Source: Chitinophagaceae bacterium (GTDB lineage: Bacteria > Bacteroidota > Bacteroidia > Chitinophagales > Chitinophagaceae). Taken from it: a stretch of 64,000 nucleotides of DNA. Of this stretch, positions 55,677 to 64,000 are shown piece after piece. The notes under the pieces were generated by a model. That model did not search any database. It saw only the letters and a program-made list of their open reading frames with translations, and was not told the origin of the DNA. Both the position numbers and the translations under genes were made by a program. The DNA is taken from assembly GCA_947458275.1 (NCBI GenBank), contig CANGYR010000003.1, positions 1 to 64,000 on the forward strand, written 5' to 3'. Positions within the stretch are counted from its first letter, which is position 1. Every line of letters starts with the position of its first letter.

Positions 55677-56087
55677 ATGGCAATGAAAAAAAGTTGGCTT
55701 GACAAATTGAAAGATAAAAAAGAGCCACAACTAAAACGAATTGAAATAGACTTTGCTGATATTCCAGCAGGTAGCAATATGTTTATCGCAACACCACAAC
55801 TCATCGACCAGTATATTAAAGAAATTGGGTTTGGGAAGCGTATAGACACAAAAACTTTACGGAAAGACCTCGCATTGGAACATAATGCTGACTGCACTTG
55901 TCCCGTAACTACAGGAATATTTTTACGAATTGTAGCAGAAGCAAATTATGAAAAGTGGCAGCAAGGAAAAAGTTTAGAAGAAATTACACCTTTTTGGAGA
56001 GTAATAGAACCGAATAGTGCATTAGCAAAAAAACTTACATTTGGACAAGATTTTTTAGTACAACAAATTGACAGCGAAAGCGAATGA
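55677..56087 (+). CDS. MGMT-family-like (alkyltransferase-like) protein without active Cys motif
   Basis: A 136-residue protein, or 134 from the second ATG. It resembles small bacterial proteins named MGMT family, which share the DNA-binding part of O6-alkylguanine transferases; this is pattern memory, not a search. Landmarks are IPAGSNMFIATPQLID, LRKDLA, CTCPVTTGIFLRIVAE and ITPFWRV. The alkyl-acceptor motif PCHR is absent; CPVTTG occupies a similar place. It may be a DNA-binding damage sensor, but that is unproven. It is the second gene of the repeat-flanked patch. Confidence 0.6.
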   Translation: MAMKKSWLDKLKDKKEPQLKRIEIDFADIPAGSNMFIATPQLIDQYIKEIGFGKRIDTKTLRKDLALEHNADCTCPVTTGIFLRIVAEANYEKWQQGKSLEEITPFWRVIEPNSALAKKLTFGQDFLVQQIDSESE

Positions 56088-56099
56088 AAATAACCACTA

Positions 56100-56114
56100 T
56101 CGCCACCTTGCCAA
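56100..56114 (+). repeat. Direct repeat copy 2, after the MGMT-like gene
   Basis: TCGCCACCTTGCCAA repeats 55576-55590 with two changes. GCCACC here can also pair with GGTGGC at 56130-56135 to form a stem-loop. The remaining 56136-56275 shows no gene. Confidence 0.55.
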
Positions 56115-56275
56115 AAGCAGGGCGTTCGTGGTGGCAGAAACTCTTTGGCTCTGAATAAACATTATTGGTAGCTTGACAAGTGGTACTCCGGAAGCACCGC
56201 CTTCGGAAAGCGCCAAACAGTTAAGAGCAATTTATACAGACATAGATTCAAATAAAAAATCGAGTGCTATCCAAT

Positions 56276-57043
56276 TTAATATTGCACTCCGAAAACCTTC
56301 AAAGCATTTTCATCGGTAACCGCCATGACTTCATTTTCACTACAGTTTTTAATTGATGCGATTTTTTTTACTATCTCCGACAAATAGCTGCTTTCATTTC
56401 TTTTGCCTCTGTGAGGAACAGGAGAAAGATAGGGCGCATCTGTTTCCAGTACTAAATGTGACAAAGAAATTTCTTTCACCACTTCAGCCAATCCGGCATT
56501 TTTATAAGTTACCACTCCTCCAATTCCCAGATAAAATCCCAAATCAATAATCTGCCTCGCCTGTTCCACACTGCCGCCAAAACAATGGAAGATTCCTCTG
56601 ACTCCTGCATTCTTATATTGTTTTAAAACCTGTATAGTTTCTTCCGTGGCTTTTCTTGTGTGTAAAATAAGCGGAAGCCGGTATTGAACAGACCATTGAA
56701 TCTGCTTTTCAAATGCTTCATATTGTTCTTTGGAAAAAGTTTTATCCCAGTGAAAATCAAGTCCCACCTCCCCTATTGCCGCAAACTTTCTTTTTTTCAG
56801 CCAATCCTCTACAACTGACAATTCATCCTGATAATTTTCTTTTACATAACAGGGATGTAATCCTATCATAGCAAAACATTGATCGGGATATTTCTTTTCC
56901 AATTCCAGCATGGAATGGTGTGTGCTGCTGTCAATTGCAGGCAAATAAAACCTGCTTACTCCCATTGCAGCGGCATTTTCAATAACGGCATCAATATCAT
57001 CTTTGAATTCATCCAGGTATAAGTGGCAATGAGTATCTATCAT
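56276..57043 (-). CDS. TatD-family metal-dependent hydrolase
   Basis: A cytoplasmic TIM-barrel hydrolase of the TatD DNase group. The 255-residue protein has the metal ligands His5 and His7 (DTHCHL), Glu in GEVGLDFHW, His in ILHTRKA and FHCFGGS, and the late Asp in LETDAPYLSP. This complete set supports activity. Members are 3'-5' exonucleases or D-aminoacyl-tRNA deacylase-like. It follows the deacetylase gene by 6 nt. Confidence 0.92.
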   Translation of the reverse strand: MIDTHCHLYLDEFKDDIDAVIENAAAMGVSRFYLPAIDSSTHHSMLELEKKYPDQCFAMIGLHPCYVKENYQDELSVVEDWLKKRKFAAIGEVGLDFHWDKTFSKEQYEAFEKQIQWSVQYRLPLILHTRKATEETIQVLKQYKNAGVRGIFHCFGGSVEQARQIIDLGFYLGIGGVVTYKNAGLAEVVKEISLSHLVLETDAPYLSPVPHRGKRNESSYLSEIVKKIASIKNCSENEVMAVTDENALKVFGVQY

Positions 57044-57049
57044 TCAATT

Positions 57050-57691
57050 CTATTTAATAAAAGACTTTTCAGTAATACTGTCGAATCCAAATCCTTTTTC
57101 ACTGAAATATTTTAATACTTCCGGAAGCGCGTACATCATTTTCTCTGCAGCTTTTTCACTGTCGTGAAATACAACAATAGACCCTTTCTTTGTGGAGTAT
57201 AAAACATTCTTCAGGCATTTTTCTTTTGTTATGCTTTGATCAAAATCTCCGCTTAACACCGACCACATGATTGTTTTAAGTTGATAGCGTGGCTGCTTTA
57301 AACAGCTTTGTTGAAAGCGGGTGATTCTTCCATAAGGCGGACGAAATAGATTGCTATCAATTATTTTTTTTGCACGATAAATATCTTCCAGATAATCCTC
57401 GTCAGCACTTTTATACCCATTCATATGAGTGTATGTATGGTTGCCAACCGCATGACCTTCATCAATTATTCTGGCATATACATCCGGATATAACGCTACA
57501 TTTTTTCCGATACAAAAAAACGTGGCTTTGGCTTTGTATTTTTTCAATTCATCCAGTACGAAAGGAGTGATTTGAGGGTGCGGACCGTCATCAAAAGTGA
57601 GATAAATATTGTTGTTATCTTCCGAAAATGACCAGATGAGATTCGGGAAAATTTTTTTTACTAAAAAAGGGGTGGAAACAAAATAAAACAT
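57050..57691 (-). CDS. Polysaccharide deacetylase (NodB domain)
   Basis: A 213-residue NodB-fold enzyme that removes N-acetyl groups from polysaccharide or peptidoglycan sugars. Motif 1 is TFDDGP (Asp34/Asp35), motif 2 HTYTH (His85 and His89 as zinc ligands), motif 3 RPPYGR, and a late VVFHDS. All catalytic motifs are intact. There is no obvious signal peptide, only a mildly hydrophobic start, so the site of action is uncertain. It forms an operon with tatD. Confidence 0.9.
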   Translation of the reverse strand: MFYFVSTPFLVKKIFPNLIWSFSEDNNNIYLTFDDGPHPQITPFVLDELKKYKAKATFFCIGKNVALYPDVYARIIDEGHAVGNHTYTHMNGYKSADEDYLEDIYRAKKIIDSNLFRPPYGRITRFQQSCLKQPRYQLKTIMWSVLSGDFDQSITKEKCLKNVLYSTKKGSIVVFHDSEKAAEKMMYALPEVLKYFSEKGFGFDSITEKSFIK

Positions 57692-57725
57692 GCAGCAAAT
57701 TAACTATTTACCGGTTGTATTGAAA

Positions 57726-57753
57726 TAAAAAAGGCTGCCGAAATTGGACAGCC
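57726..57753 (-). terminator. Leftward terminator after the 57775-58710 lipoprotein gene
   Basis: Read leftward, GGCTGTCC (57746-57753) pairs with GGCAGCC (57733-57739) apart from one bulged base, and a run of T residues (57726-57732) follows. Confidence 0.75.
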
Positions 57754-57774
57754 CGTTTATTGAAAAATAATTCA

Positions 57775-58710
57775 TCAATAAGGCATTATAAATGTTTTCA
57801 CAATGAATCCCGGAGTAGTATATAGAGATTTTAAATAATAATATTTTGAAGGACCCGGACAAGTAGTAGGATTTCCGGTTACATCCAAGCCAAAATCAAC
57901 ATTCAATTTTCCATTGAGTCTTTCATGTGAAATTTCCCCACTAACTATTCTGTAATCGCAGTCAGAGCGAACAATCATTGGATTGATGATTGATGATACA
58001 AAAAAACGGCCATTTCTGCTAAAACCCCATTCCGAAATACCACTTATGTCTCCATCTGTATGAGTTCCAATGGAAGAAATAACTATGGCATTATCATAAG
58101 AAAATGTTCTTCTTTTAGAAACATACCACAACCTTTTTGTTGAATTGCTAAATTCGACTGTAATACCTCCAATACTGTTAATATCATGTATGATTGAACC
58201 AAACGAGGCATTATTTTTCAAAAGTCCACCGGTTACATTTTTGATGGTAAATACTCCATTAAAAATCGTTTTTTTATTATCACTCAGGCGTGTAACGATA
58301 AGATTTTTAATATTAATGGTTAAAATGCTACCCACATCTTTCCATTTTTGATTTATTGGTATTGACAACTCAACTACGCCCAATTTTCTTTTTGTATTGG
58401 TACAGTTGGTTCCGTCGTAATTGATAGTTATCTTCTTTTCGGTTGTTGTATTTGAAAGCACAGCAGTGCCCTCACAAACATTCCTGATGGAACTATTGAT
58501 TCTTCCACTGAATGAACTGAAGTTTTCAATTGCAGCCAAAGCATCATCAAAGAGAGCATCCGAATCTACAACAAAGCCAGCGTGATCATCTGATAGCTCT
58601 ATATAAGGTGTTTCGTCACTAATTAAATATCCTTTCTCCCGACATCCCGGCATTAAAAATAATATTAATAAAATGCCGAAAAGGCAAGAAAACCTACCAA
58701 AATTTAACAT
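57775..58710 (-). CDS. Lipoprotein of unknown function
   Basis: I do not recognise this 311-residue protein. It has a lipoprotein signal with lipobox MPGC (Cys23), then a short polar linker. The rest is rich in beta-strand with alternating hydrophobic and polar residues, plus several Cys (near CEGTA, NCTNT, DCDY and TCPGP) that could form two disulfides in the periplasm. A -33/-7 pair (58773-58803) lies upstream. It ends at its own terminator. Confidence 0.75.
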   Translation of the reverse strand: MLNFGRFSCLFGILLILFLMPGCREKGYLISDETPYIELSDDHAGFVVDSDALFDDALAAIENFSSFSGRINSSIRNVCEGTAVLSNTTTEKKITINYDGTNCTNTKRKLGVVELSIPINQKWKDVGSILTINIKNLIVTRLSDNKKTIFNGVFTIKNVTGGLLKNNASFGSIIHDINSIGGITVEFSNSTKRLWYVSKRRTFSYDNAIVISSIGTHTDGDISGISEWGFSRNGRFFVSSIINPMIVRSDCDYRIVSGEISHERLNGKLNVDFGLDVTGNPTTCPGPSKYYYLKSLYTTPGFIVKTFIMPY

Positions 58711-58772
58711 GACTTTAGTAATTGTACAACAATTTATGAAAAATAGCTGAATTTTCGGATTATAGTAGCTTG

Positions 58773-58803
58773 CAAAAATATTACAAATTCATGTATAAAA
58801 CAA
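58773..58803 (-). promoter_or_regulatory. Promoter of the 57775-58710 lipoprotein gene
   Basis: Read leftward, TTG at 58801-58803, a 20-nt spacer and TATTTTTG at 58773-58780 make a good match to the Bacteroidota consensus. The leader would be about 60 nt. Confidence 0.6.
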
Positions 58804-58911
58804 TAAATACAGTCAATTAATATGATAAATTGATATGATAAATAAAAGTTCCCTGCTTTAACATCACTTGTAAAAGATGGTTTCAATTTCAATTAGTTGT
58901 AAACCGATACT

Positions 58912-58919
58912 TACCTTTG
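58912..58919 (+). promoter_or_regulatory. Promoter -7 box 4 nt before gltX
   Basis: TACCTTTG fits the consensus, with CGAA between it and the gltX ATG at 58924. This is the same geometry as at 35215-35227 and implies a leaderless start. Confidence 0.55.
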
Positions 58920-58923
58920 CGAA

Positions 58924-60450
58924 ATGACAATAAAAGTGAGGGTCCGTTTTGCTCCCAGCCCAACAGGCGGTTTGCATCTGGGGGGTGTTAGAACCGTATT
59001 ATACAACTATCTTTTTGCCAAAAAACATGGGGGAGATTTTATTCTAAGAATAGAGGATACTGATCAGACGCGCTTTGTTGAAGGAGCTGAAAAATATATA
59101 TTTGATTGCCTTAAATGGTGTGGTTTGGAACCGGATGAGAGTCCCTTGCATGGCGGACCTTGCCAGCCCTACCGTCAAAGCGAAAGAAAGCCGACCTATC
59201 TTCAATATGCCCTGCAATTAATTGAACAGGGTAATGCCTATTATGCTTTTGATACGCCTGAGGAACTGGAAAAAATGAGGTCGGATTATAAAACAGCCGA
59301 GAACCCTTCTCCACAATACGATGCCAGAATCAGGATGAAAATGAGCAATTCCCTGACGTTGCCGGCTCAAAAAGTAAAAGAACTGATTGATGCAGGTACA
59401 CGTTATGTAATAAGAATAAAAATGCCGGAAAATGAAACCATTCGCTTTGATGATTTAATTCATCATGAAGTGAGTTTTGACTCCGGCCTGGTGGATGATA
59501 AAGTATTGCTGAAAGCGGATGGTATGCCCACTTATCACCTCGCAGTAGTAGTAGACGACTATCTGATGGGTATTACACACGCATTCAGAGGGGAAGAATG
59601 GCTGAGCAGTGCTCCCGTTCACATCCTTTTGTGGAAATATCTTTTCGGATTGGGCAATATGCCACAATGGGCGCACCTTCCGCTAATACTAGGTCCGAGC
59701 GGTAAACTCAGCAAAAGAGACGGCGCCAAATATGGTTTCCCTGTGTTTGCGATGAACTGGACCGACCCAAGATCCAATGAATTTACAGAAGGGTTTAAAG
59801 AAAAAGGATTTTTACCCGAAGCATTCATCAATCTTTTGGCCATGCTTGGTTGGAACAGCGGTACGGAACAGGAGATTTTTACAAAGGAAGAGCTTATTAA
59901 AAACTTCTCTATAGAACGGGTACATAAAAGCGGAGCTAAATTCGATTTTGAAAAAGCAAAATGGTTCAACCAGGAATGGATTAAAAAACTTCCGGTGACC
60001 AATTATGCAGATTCCGTAAAGGAATTATTTGCTGCCAAAAATATTCCGTTAAAGGATGATACATATTTTATAGAGGTCTTGGAACTGGTGAAAGACCGTT
60101 GTGCTTTGTTGACAGATTTTATTGAACAAGCCGGGTATTTCTTTCAGGCCCCGGCTGAACTGGATGCAGCCTCGGTAATGCCAAAATGGAATGAATCAAA
60201 AAAAGAATTTTTTGATCAGTATTGTCAAGACCTTGAACAGCTCAATGAGTGGGATGTTTCTTCTATTGAATCGTTGTTTAAAAATCTGGCAACTGAAAAA
60301 AATATAAAGCCAGGAGAACTGCAATTGCCTTTGCGCATTATGTTGGTGGGTGGCAAATTCGGTCCTGCTGTTTTTGAGATTGCCGGAATGATTGGAAAAG
60401 TAGCTACTATTGAAAGAATTAATAAAGGCCTGAGTATTTTTACTCAATAA
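58924..60450 (+). CDS. gltX: Glutamyl-tRNA synthetase
   Basis: It charges tRNA-Glu (and possibly tRNA-Gln) with glutamate. The 508-residue class I synthetase has the HIGH-type motif HLGG (18-21) in PSPTGGLHLGG and the KMSKS-type motif KLSKR (261-265). The anticodon-binding domain follows. The length is typical. The four genes gltX, B12-binding protein, enoyl-CoA hydratase and fumC run rightward with gaps of 26, 14 and 38 nt. Confidence 0.96.
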   Translation: MTIKVRVRFAPSPTGGLHLGGVRTVLYNYLFAKKHGGDFILRIEDTDQTRFVEGAEKYIFDCLKWCGLEPDESPLHGGPCQPYRQSERKPTYLQYALQLIEQGNAYYAFDTPEELEKMRSDYKTAENPSPQYDARIRMKMSNSLTLPAQKVKELIDAGTRYVIRIKMPENETIRFDDLIHHEVSFDSGLVDDKVLLKADGMPTYHLAVVVDDYLMGITHAFRGEEWLSSAPVHILLWKYLFGLGNMPQWAHLPLILGPSGKLSKRDGAKYGFPVFAMNWTDPRSNEFTEGFKEKGFLPEAFINLLAMLGWNSGTEQEIFTKEELIKNFSIERVHKSGAKFDFEKAKWFNQEWIKKLPVTNYADSVKELFAAKNIPLKDDTYFIEVLELVKDRCALLTDFIEQAGYFFQAPAELDAASVMPKWNESKKEFFDQYCQDLEQLNEWDVSSIESLFKNLATEKNIKPGELQLPLRIMLVGGKFGPAVFEIAGMIGKVATIERINKGLSIFTQ

Positions 60451-60476
60451 TTTTTTATCCGAAAAAATAAAAAAAT

Positions 60477-60884
60477 ATGAGCAGACCAATAAGAGTTTTA
60501 GTCGCAAAAGTTGGCCTCGACGGCCACGACAGAGGTGCAAAAGTGATTGCAACTGCATTGAGAGACGCCGGAATGGAAGTGATTTATACCGGACTTCGTC
60601 AAACACCGGAGATGGTTGTCAATGCTGCATTGCAGGAAGATGTGGATGCTATTGGAGTAAGCATTCTGAGCGGAGCACACATGACCGTATTTCCAAAAAT
60701 CATTACCCTATTGAAAGAAAAAAACATGCAAGACGTATTGCTTACCGGTGGAGGAATCATACCCGAAGATGACATGCAGGTCTTACAGGATATGGGAGTA
60801 GGTAAATTGTTTGCACCCGGCACTACCACTACAGATATAGCAGATTACATCAGAACCTGGACCAAAGAAAACAGAAACTTTTAA
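60477..60884 (+). CDS. Stand-alone B12-binding domain protein (methylmalonyl-CoA mutase C-terminal type)
   Basis: A 135-residue protein equal to the cobalamin-binding domain of methylmalonyl-CoA mutase. The B12 motif DGHDRG (Asp15, His17, Gly20) and the later [12 protein letters not shown] and GTTTTDI are intact. Separate small subunits of this kind pair with a large catalytic subunit in isobutyryl-CoA or methylmalonyl-CoA mutases. The large subunit is not in the window. It lies 14 nt before the enoyl-CoA hydratase gene. Confidence 0.93.
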   Translation: MSRPIRVLVAKVGLDGHDRGAKVIATALRDAGMEVIYTGLRQTPEMVVNAALQEDVDAIGVSILSGAHMTVFPKIITLLKEKNMQDVLLTGGGIIPEDDMQVLQDMGVGKLFAPGTTTTDIADYIRTWTKENRNF

Positions 60885-60898
60885 ACTTGTCTTAAAAT

Positions 60899-61672
60899 AT
60901 GTACACCACTATTCTTACCAATCTGGAAAATGGAATTTTCACCGTTACCATTAATCGTTCTGAGAAACTGAATGCGCTGAATAAAGATGTATTCAATGAT
61001 TTGGATGCGGTAATGGATGAAGTGAAAAAAAATGACGACATCAAAACGGTCATCATCACTGGAAGCGGACCAAAAGCTTTTGTTGCAGGCGCTGACATCG
61101 CCGAGTTTTCTTCTTTCAGTAAAGCAGAAGCCATGCGACTCTCTAAAAGAGGACAAGATGTTTTTTTTAAAATTGAAAACTCGAAAAAACCGGTTGTGGC
61201 TGCCGTTAATGGCTTTGCACTGGGGGGAGGATGTGAACTTGCCATGGCTTGTCATTTCAGACTCTGCAGTGAGAATGCCAAATTCGGGCAACCGGAAGTC
61301 AATCTTGGTTTGATTCCCGGCTACGGAGGAACCCAGCGATTAACCCAGCTGATTGGTAAAGGAAAAAGCATGGAATTGCAAATGTCAGCCCAGCTGATAG
61401 ACGCCAACGAAGCCCTTAGACTTGGATTGGTGAATTATGTTACTACTGCGGATGCATTACTGGAAAAAACAAAAGAGATTTTGAATACCATTCAATCAAA
61501 AGCGCCATTAGCAGTAGGGAAAATCATTGAAACTATCAATGCTGCCGATACTGGCAATGCAGGTTTTGAAAAAGAAATTGAATGCTTCGGGGATTGCTTC
61601 GAAACAGAAGATATGAAAGAAGGCGCTGCGGCATTCCTTGAAAAAAGAAAAGCTAATTTCACAGGAAAATAA
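60899..61672 (+). CDS. Enoyl-CoA hydratase/isomerase family protein
   Basis: A crotonase-fold enzyme of 257 residues, most like short-chain enoyl-CoA hydratases of beta-oxidation or butyrate metabolism. The oxyanion loops are FVAGADIAEF and ALGGGCELAMA, and the two catalytic glutamates Glu113 (GGGCE) and Glu133 (FGQPEVNLGLIP) are both present, supporting hydratase activity. It sits between the B12 protein and fumC. Confidence 0.92.
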   Translation: MYTTILTNLENGIFTVTINRSEKLNALNKDVFNDLDAVMDEVKKNDDIKTVIITGSGPKAFVAGADIAEFSSFSKAEAMRLSKRGQDVFFKIENSKKPVVAAVNGFALGGGCELAMACHFRLCSENAKFGQPEVNLGLIPGYGGTQRLTQLIGKGKSMELQMSAQLIDANEALRLGLVNYVTTADALLEKTKEILNTIQSKAPLAVGKIIETINAADTGNAGFEKEIECFGDCFETEDMKEGAAAFLEKRKANFTGK

Positions 61673-61710
61673 TACTAACTACAAAGAATAAACGATAATA
61701 CAGTTATTAT

Positions 61711-63108
61711 ATGGAATACAGAATTGAAAAAGATACTATGGGCGAAGTGAAAGTGCCCTTGCATGCTTACTACGGAGCACAAACTCAGCGCAGTATTGAT
61801 AATTTTAAAATAGCCCAGGACATCAACCGGATGCCTAAGGAAATCATCAAAGCATTTGCATACTTAAAAAAAGCTGCCGCCATTACAAATTTTGAAGCAG
61901 GTGTTTTACCAAAAGAAAAATCTGATCTAATTGGAAAAGCATGCGATGAAATAATGGAAGGTAAACTGGATGAGTATTTTCCTTTAGTGGTTTGGCAAAC
62001 GGGAAGCGGTACCCAGAGCAATATGAATGTGAATGAAGTGGTTGCCTACCGCGGACATGTTATCAACGGAGGGGATTTGAATGACAAAGAAAAATTCCTT
62101 CATCCAAATGATGATGTAAACAAGTCGCAGTCAAGCAATGACACATTCCCTACTGCGATGCATATTGCCGCATATAAAATCCTTATAGAAACTACCATCC
62201 CGGGCATTGAAAAACTTCGTGATACGCTGCAGGAAAAAAGCAAGGCCTTTATGCATGTAGTAAAAATTGGTCGTACGCATTTTATGGATGCTACGCCTCT
62301 TACTGTTGGTCAGGAATTCAGCGGCTATGTATCTCAATTAAATCATGGTTTGAAAGCCATTAAAAATACACTTGCCCATTTGAGCGAGCTCGCTCTGGGC
62401 GGGACTGCCGTTGGTACCGGCATCAACACACCACAGGGATATGCCGAAAACGTAGCCGGACATATCGCTGCGCTTACCGGACTTCCCTTTGTAACAGCAG
62501 AAAATAAATTTGAAGCACTGGCCGCACATGATGCTATCGTTGAAGCACATGGCGCATTAAAAACGGTGGCCGTTAGTCTGATGAAAATCGCCAACGATAT
62601 CCGCATGCTTTCATCCGGACCAAGAAGTGGCATTGGGGAACTTTTTATACCTGATAATGAACCCGGCTCTTCCATCATGCCCGGAAAAGTGAATCCAACT
62701 CAATGCGAAGCGCTGACCATGATTGCAGCACAGGTGATGGGGAATGATGTAGCCATCAGTGTAGGCGGCAGCAACGGACATTTTGAATTGAATGTATTTA
62801 AACCTGTAATGATTTATAACTTTTTACACAGCGCCAGATTGATTGGTGATGGTTGTGTTTCATTCAATGATAAATGTGCTACAGGCATTGCTCCTATTGA
62901 AGAGAATATAAAAAAGCATGTAGACAATTCCCTGATGCTTGTTACTTCACTGAATACAAAAATAGGTTATTACAAAGCGGCAGAAATAGCACAAAAAGCA
63001 CATAAAGAAGGAACTACACTCAAAGAAATGGCGGTGAAACTGGGATATGTTACACCCGAAGAATTTGATCAATGGGTGGTTCCGGCGGACATGGTTGGAA
63101 AGATTTAA
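61711..63108 (+). CDS. fumC: Fumarate hydratase, class II
   Basis: FumC interconverts fumarate and malate in the citric acid cycle. The 465-residue protein has the superfamily signature [11 protein letters not shown] (319-329) with the catalytic Ser loop, the [13 protein letters not shown] block and TVGQEFSGY. The length matches class II enzymes (about 460). A hairpin terminator follows. Confidence 0.96.
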   Translation: MEYRIEKDTMGEVKVPLHAYYGAQTQRSIDNFKIAQDINRMPKEIIKAFAYLKKAAAITNFEAGVLPKEKSDLIGKACDEIMEGKLDEYFPLVVWQTGSGTQSNMNVNEVVAYRGHVINGGDLNDKEKFLHPNDDVNKSQSSNDTFPTAMHIAAYKILIETTIPGIEKLRDTLQEKSKAFMHVVKIGRTHFMDATPLTVGQEFSGYVSQLNHGLKAIKNTLAHLSELALGGTAVGTGINTPQGYAENVAGHIAALTGLPFVTAENKFEALAAHDAIVEAHGALKTVAVSLMKIANDIRMLSSGPRSGIGELFIPDNEPGSSIMPGKVNPTQCEALTMIAAQVMGNDVAISVGGSNGHFELNVFKPVMIYNFLHSARLIGDGCVSFNDKCATGIAPIEENIKKHVDNSLMLVTSLNTKIGYYKAAEIAQKAHKEGTTLKEMAVKLGYVTPEEFDQWVVPADMVGKI

Positions 63109-63125
63109 TTAAACCGGATTATACT

Positions 63126-63157
63126 AAAAAGCCGTTTCATTTGAAACGGCTTTTTTT
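63126..63157. terminator. 14-bp hairpin terminator after fumC
   Basis: Arms 63126-63139 and 63142-63155 (AAAAAGCCGTTTCA and complement) form a 14-bp stem with a 2-nt loop and a T-run. It ends fumC rightward; the A-run on the other side may also end the convergent gene. Confidence 0.88.
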
Positions 63158-63167
63158 ATTGCATAAA

Positions 63168-64000
63168 TTAATTTCGGGGCACACTAAATAATCCTTCCGT
63201 TATTTCTCTTTGGTTGGTACCGATACCTCCATTGTCTTTCAACGTTCCAAAAAAAGCACCATCTACTCTTTTGTCGGTGATTTTTGTAATAACAATCGTA
63301 AAGGGATTGGACAACCCTGTTGTTGTATAATAATTGAGTCCTGCAGCGTCATTATAGTCACAACTGACTGTAGTTTGGGGAATAGCAGGCACGGTTGTAT
63401 AAGTATCCGGAGTATAGTTGTTATTGCTTTTCAAAACCCTCAAGCTGATGGACGGAATGTTGTTGTTGGCATTGTTATACCCATCTATACTCAATCCTGT
63501 CAGATTCCCTACCCCCCAGGATGCATTAATATTAAAAGTTGAAAAAACGCCATCAATTTTACATACGATATAATCTGTGCTCACATCAAAATTGCAACTG
63601 TTTCCATCAACGGTTACAGTATAAGTAAAGTTGCCATTTTCAACAGGAGTTCCCTGTGCATATAAAACCACATCCTGCACTCCGGTGGTTGTAAAAACCC
63701 CTGAGGCAGCATAAGTTACTCCGTTTTTAGTGTTGGAATTGATGGTATAGCTGCCGACAGATGTTACCTTAACATTTATTGTGTCGGTATTTGTAGCGTT
63801 TACCGCAACCCCGGCTGTATATATCCCGCCTTGCCTGGCGTTTATACATACATCCGGTGCACCACCCAGTGTGAATACAGCTGGACCAGGCGGCGGATCA
63901 AAGGTCACTGAAAACGTACAGCTATTTCCGCCGCCGGTTACAGTATAATTTACAGTTCCTGCTGACACAGGAGTTCCTGTTCCTATCAAAGTAACAGTAT
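63168..64000 (-). CDS. C-terminal part of a repeat-rich secreted protein (cut by the window edge)
   Basis: The reading frame stays open to base 64000, so the gene continues outside the window; the TTG at 63989 is not the true start. The visible 277 or so residues contain one and a half copies of a 90-residue beta repeat whose units end YTVTGGGNSCTFSV and YTVTVDGNSCNFDV. A different last domain of about 120 residues follows (YIVCKIDGVFSTFN to the end), like small lipoprotein-type domains of Bacteroidota. No canonical type IX sorting domain is seen at the end. It is likely a surface or secreted protein; the role is unknown. Confidence 0.75.
   Translation of the reverse strand, partial: TVTLIGTGTPVSAGTVNYTVTGGGNSCTFSVTFDPPPGPAVFTLGGAPDVCINARQGGIYTAGVAVNATNTDTINVKVTSVGSYTINSNTKNGVTYAASGVFTTTGVQDVVLYAQGTPVENGNFTYTVTVDGNSCNFDVSTDYIVCKIDGVFSTFNINASWGVGNLTGLSIDGYNNANNNIPSISLRVLKSNNNYTPDTYTTVPAIPQTTVSCDYNDAAGLNYYTTTGLSNPFTIVITKITDKRVDGAFFGTLKDNGGIGTNQREITEGLFSVPRN

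Noticed and set aside
55500..56275. A true integron array
   Set aside because: No integrase gene and no clear RYYYAAC/GTTRRRY core words; only the general layout is cassette-like, so I report it as a lead, not as an integron.

Overview
The window comes from a member of the Bacteroidota, most likely Chitinophagales and probably Chitinophagaceae. Four things point there: the V1-V2 part of the 16S rRNA gene at the left edge, type IX secretion and gliding genes (porV, gldJ, a PorP/SprF protein), bacillithiol synthesis (bshA), and promoters of the Bacteroidota form TTTG-N19/20-TAnnTTTG. Most of the sequence is ordinary, densely packed chromosome. I see no phage, transposase, CRISPR array or plasmid gene. 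The one accessory-looking patch is 54.84-56.26 kb.

Layout. 1-0.9 kb: 5' end of a leftward 16S gene, preceded by three tandem copies of one promoter module. 0.9-7.9 kb: truA with a secreted DUF4476-like protein, an M1 aminopeptidase, icd, and an RNA methyltransferase. 7.9-15.2 kb: a leftward nucleotide-sugar operon (aminotransferase, ugd, UDP-xylose synthase, tviB-like, wbpP-like, rfbC, rfbD), beside waaA. 17.4-21.3 kb: tdk, ccmB, ccmC, ccmD and glutamate dehydrogenase. 21.3-30.1 kb: a lone HsdR-N nuclease-fold protein, a subtilisin-like lipoprotein, AMP nucleosidase, a peptide-type ABC ATPase, queA, a YebC protein and a TRIC-type channel. 30-45.7 kb: fused branched-chain 2-oxoacid dehydrogenase E1, two DUF1573 proteins, TerC, an aminotransferase, a DPP-IV-like peptidase, trmD, a sugar-type methyltransferase, adenine deaminase, upp, a PorP/SprF protein and an RsmI-like methyltransferase. 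45.7-54.8 kb: bshA, the ispF-dut-DUF4292-EnvC-like operon, porV divergent from gldJ-murF, and tRNA-Ser(GGA). 54.8-56.3 kb: two small genes bracketed by related repeats. 56.3-64 kb: tatD, a polysaccharide deacetylase, a lipoprotein, gltX, a B12-binding protein, an enoyl-CoA hydratase, fumC, and the C-terminal end of a repeat-rich secreted protein cut by the window edge.

How they fit together. Surface polysaccharide and envelope building are heavily represented (nucleotide sugars, Kdo transferase, MurF, EnvC-like factor, DUF4292 lipoprotein, type IX secretion). Nucleotide salvage genes recur (tdk, amn, ade, upp, dut). The most notable non-genic signals are the triplicated rRNA promoter module, start codons only 4-5 nt behind promoter -7 boxes (probable leaderless mRNAs), long intergenic hairpins, an orphan leftward terminator that hints at a small RNA, and the cassette-like patch. 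I did not find a convincing new multi-gene system; the cassette-like patch and the rRNA promoter module are the best leads.
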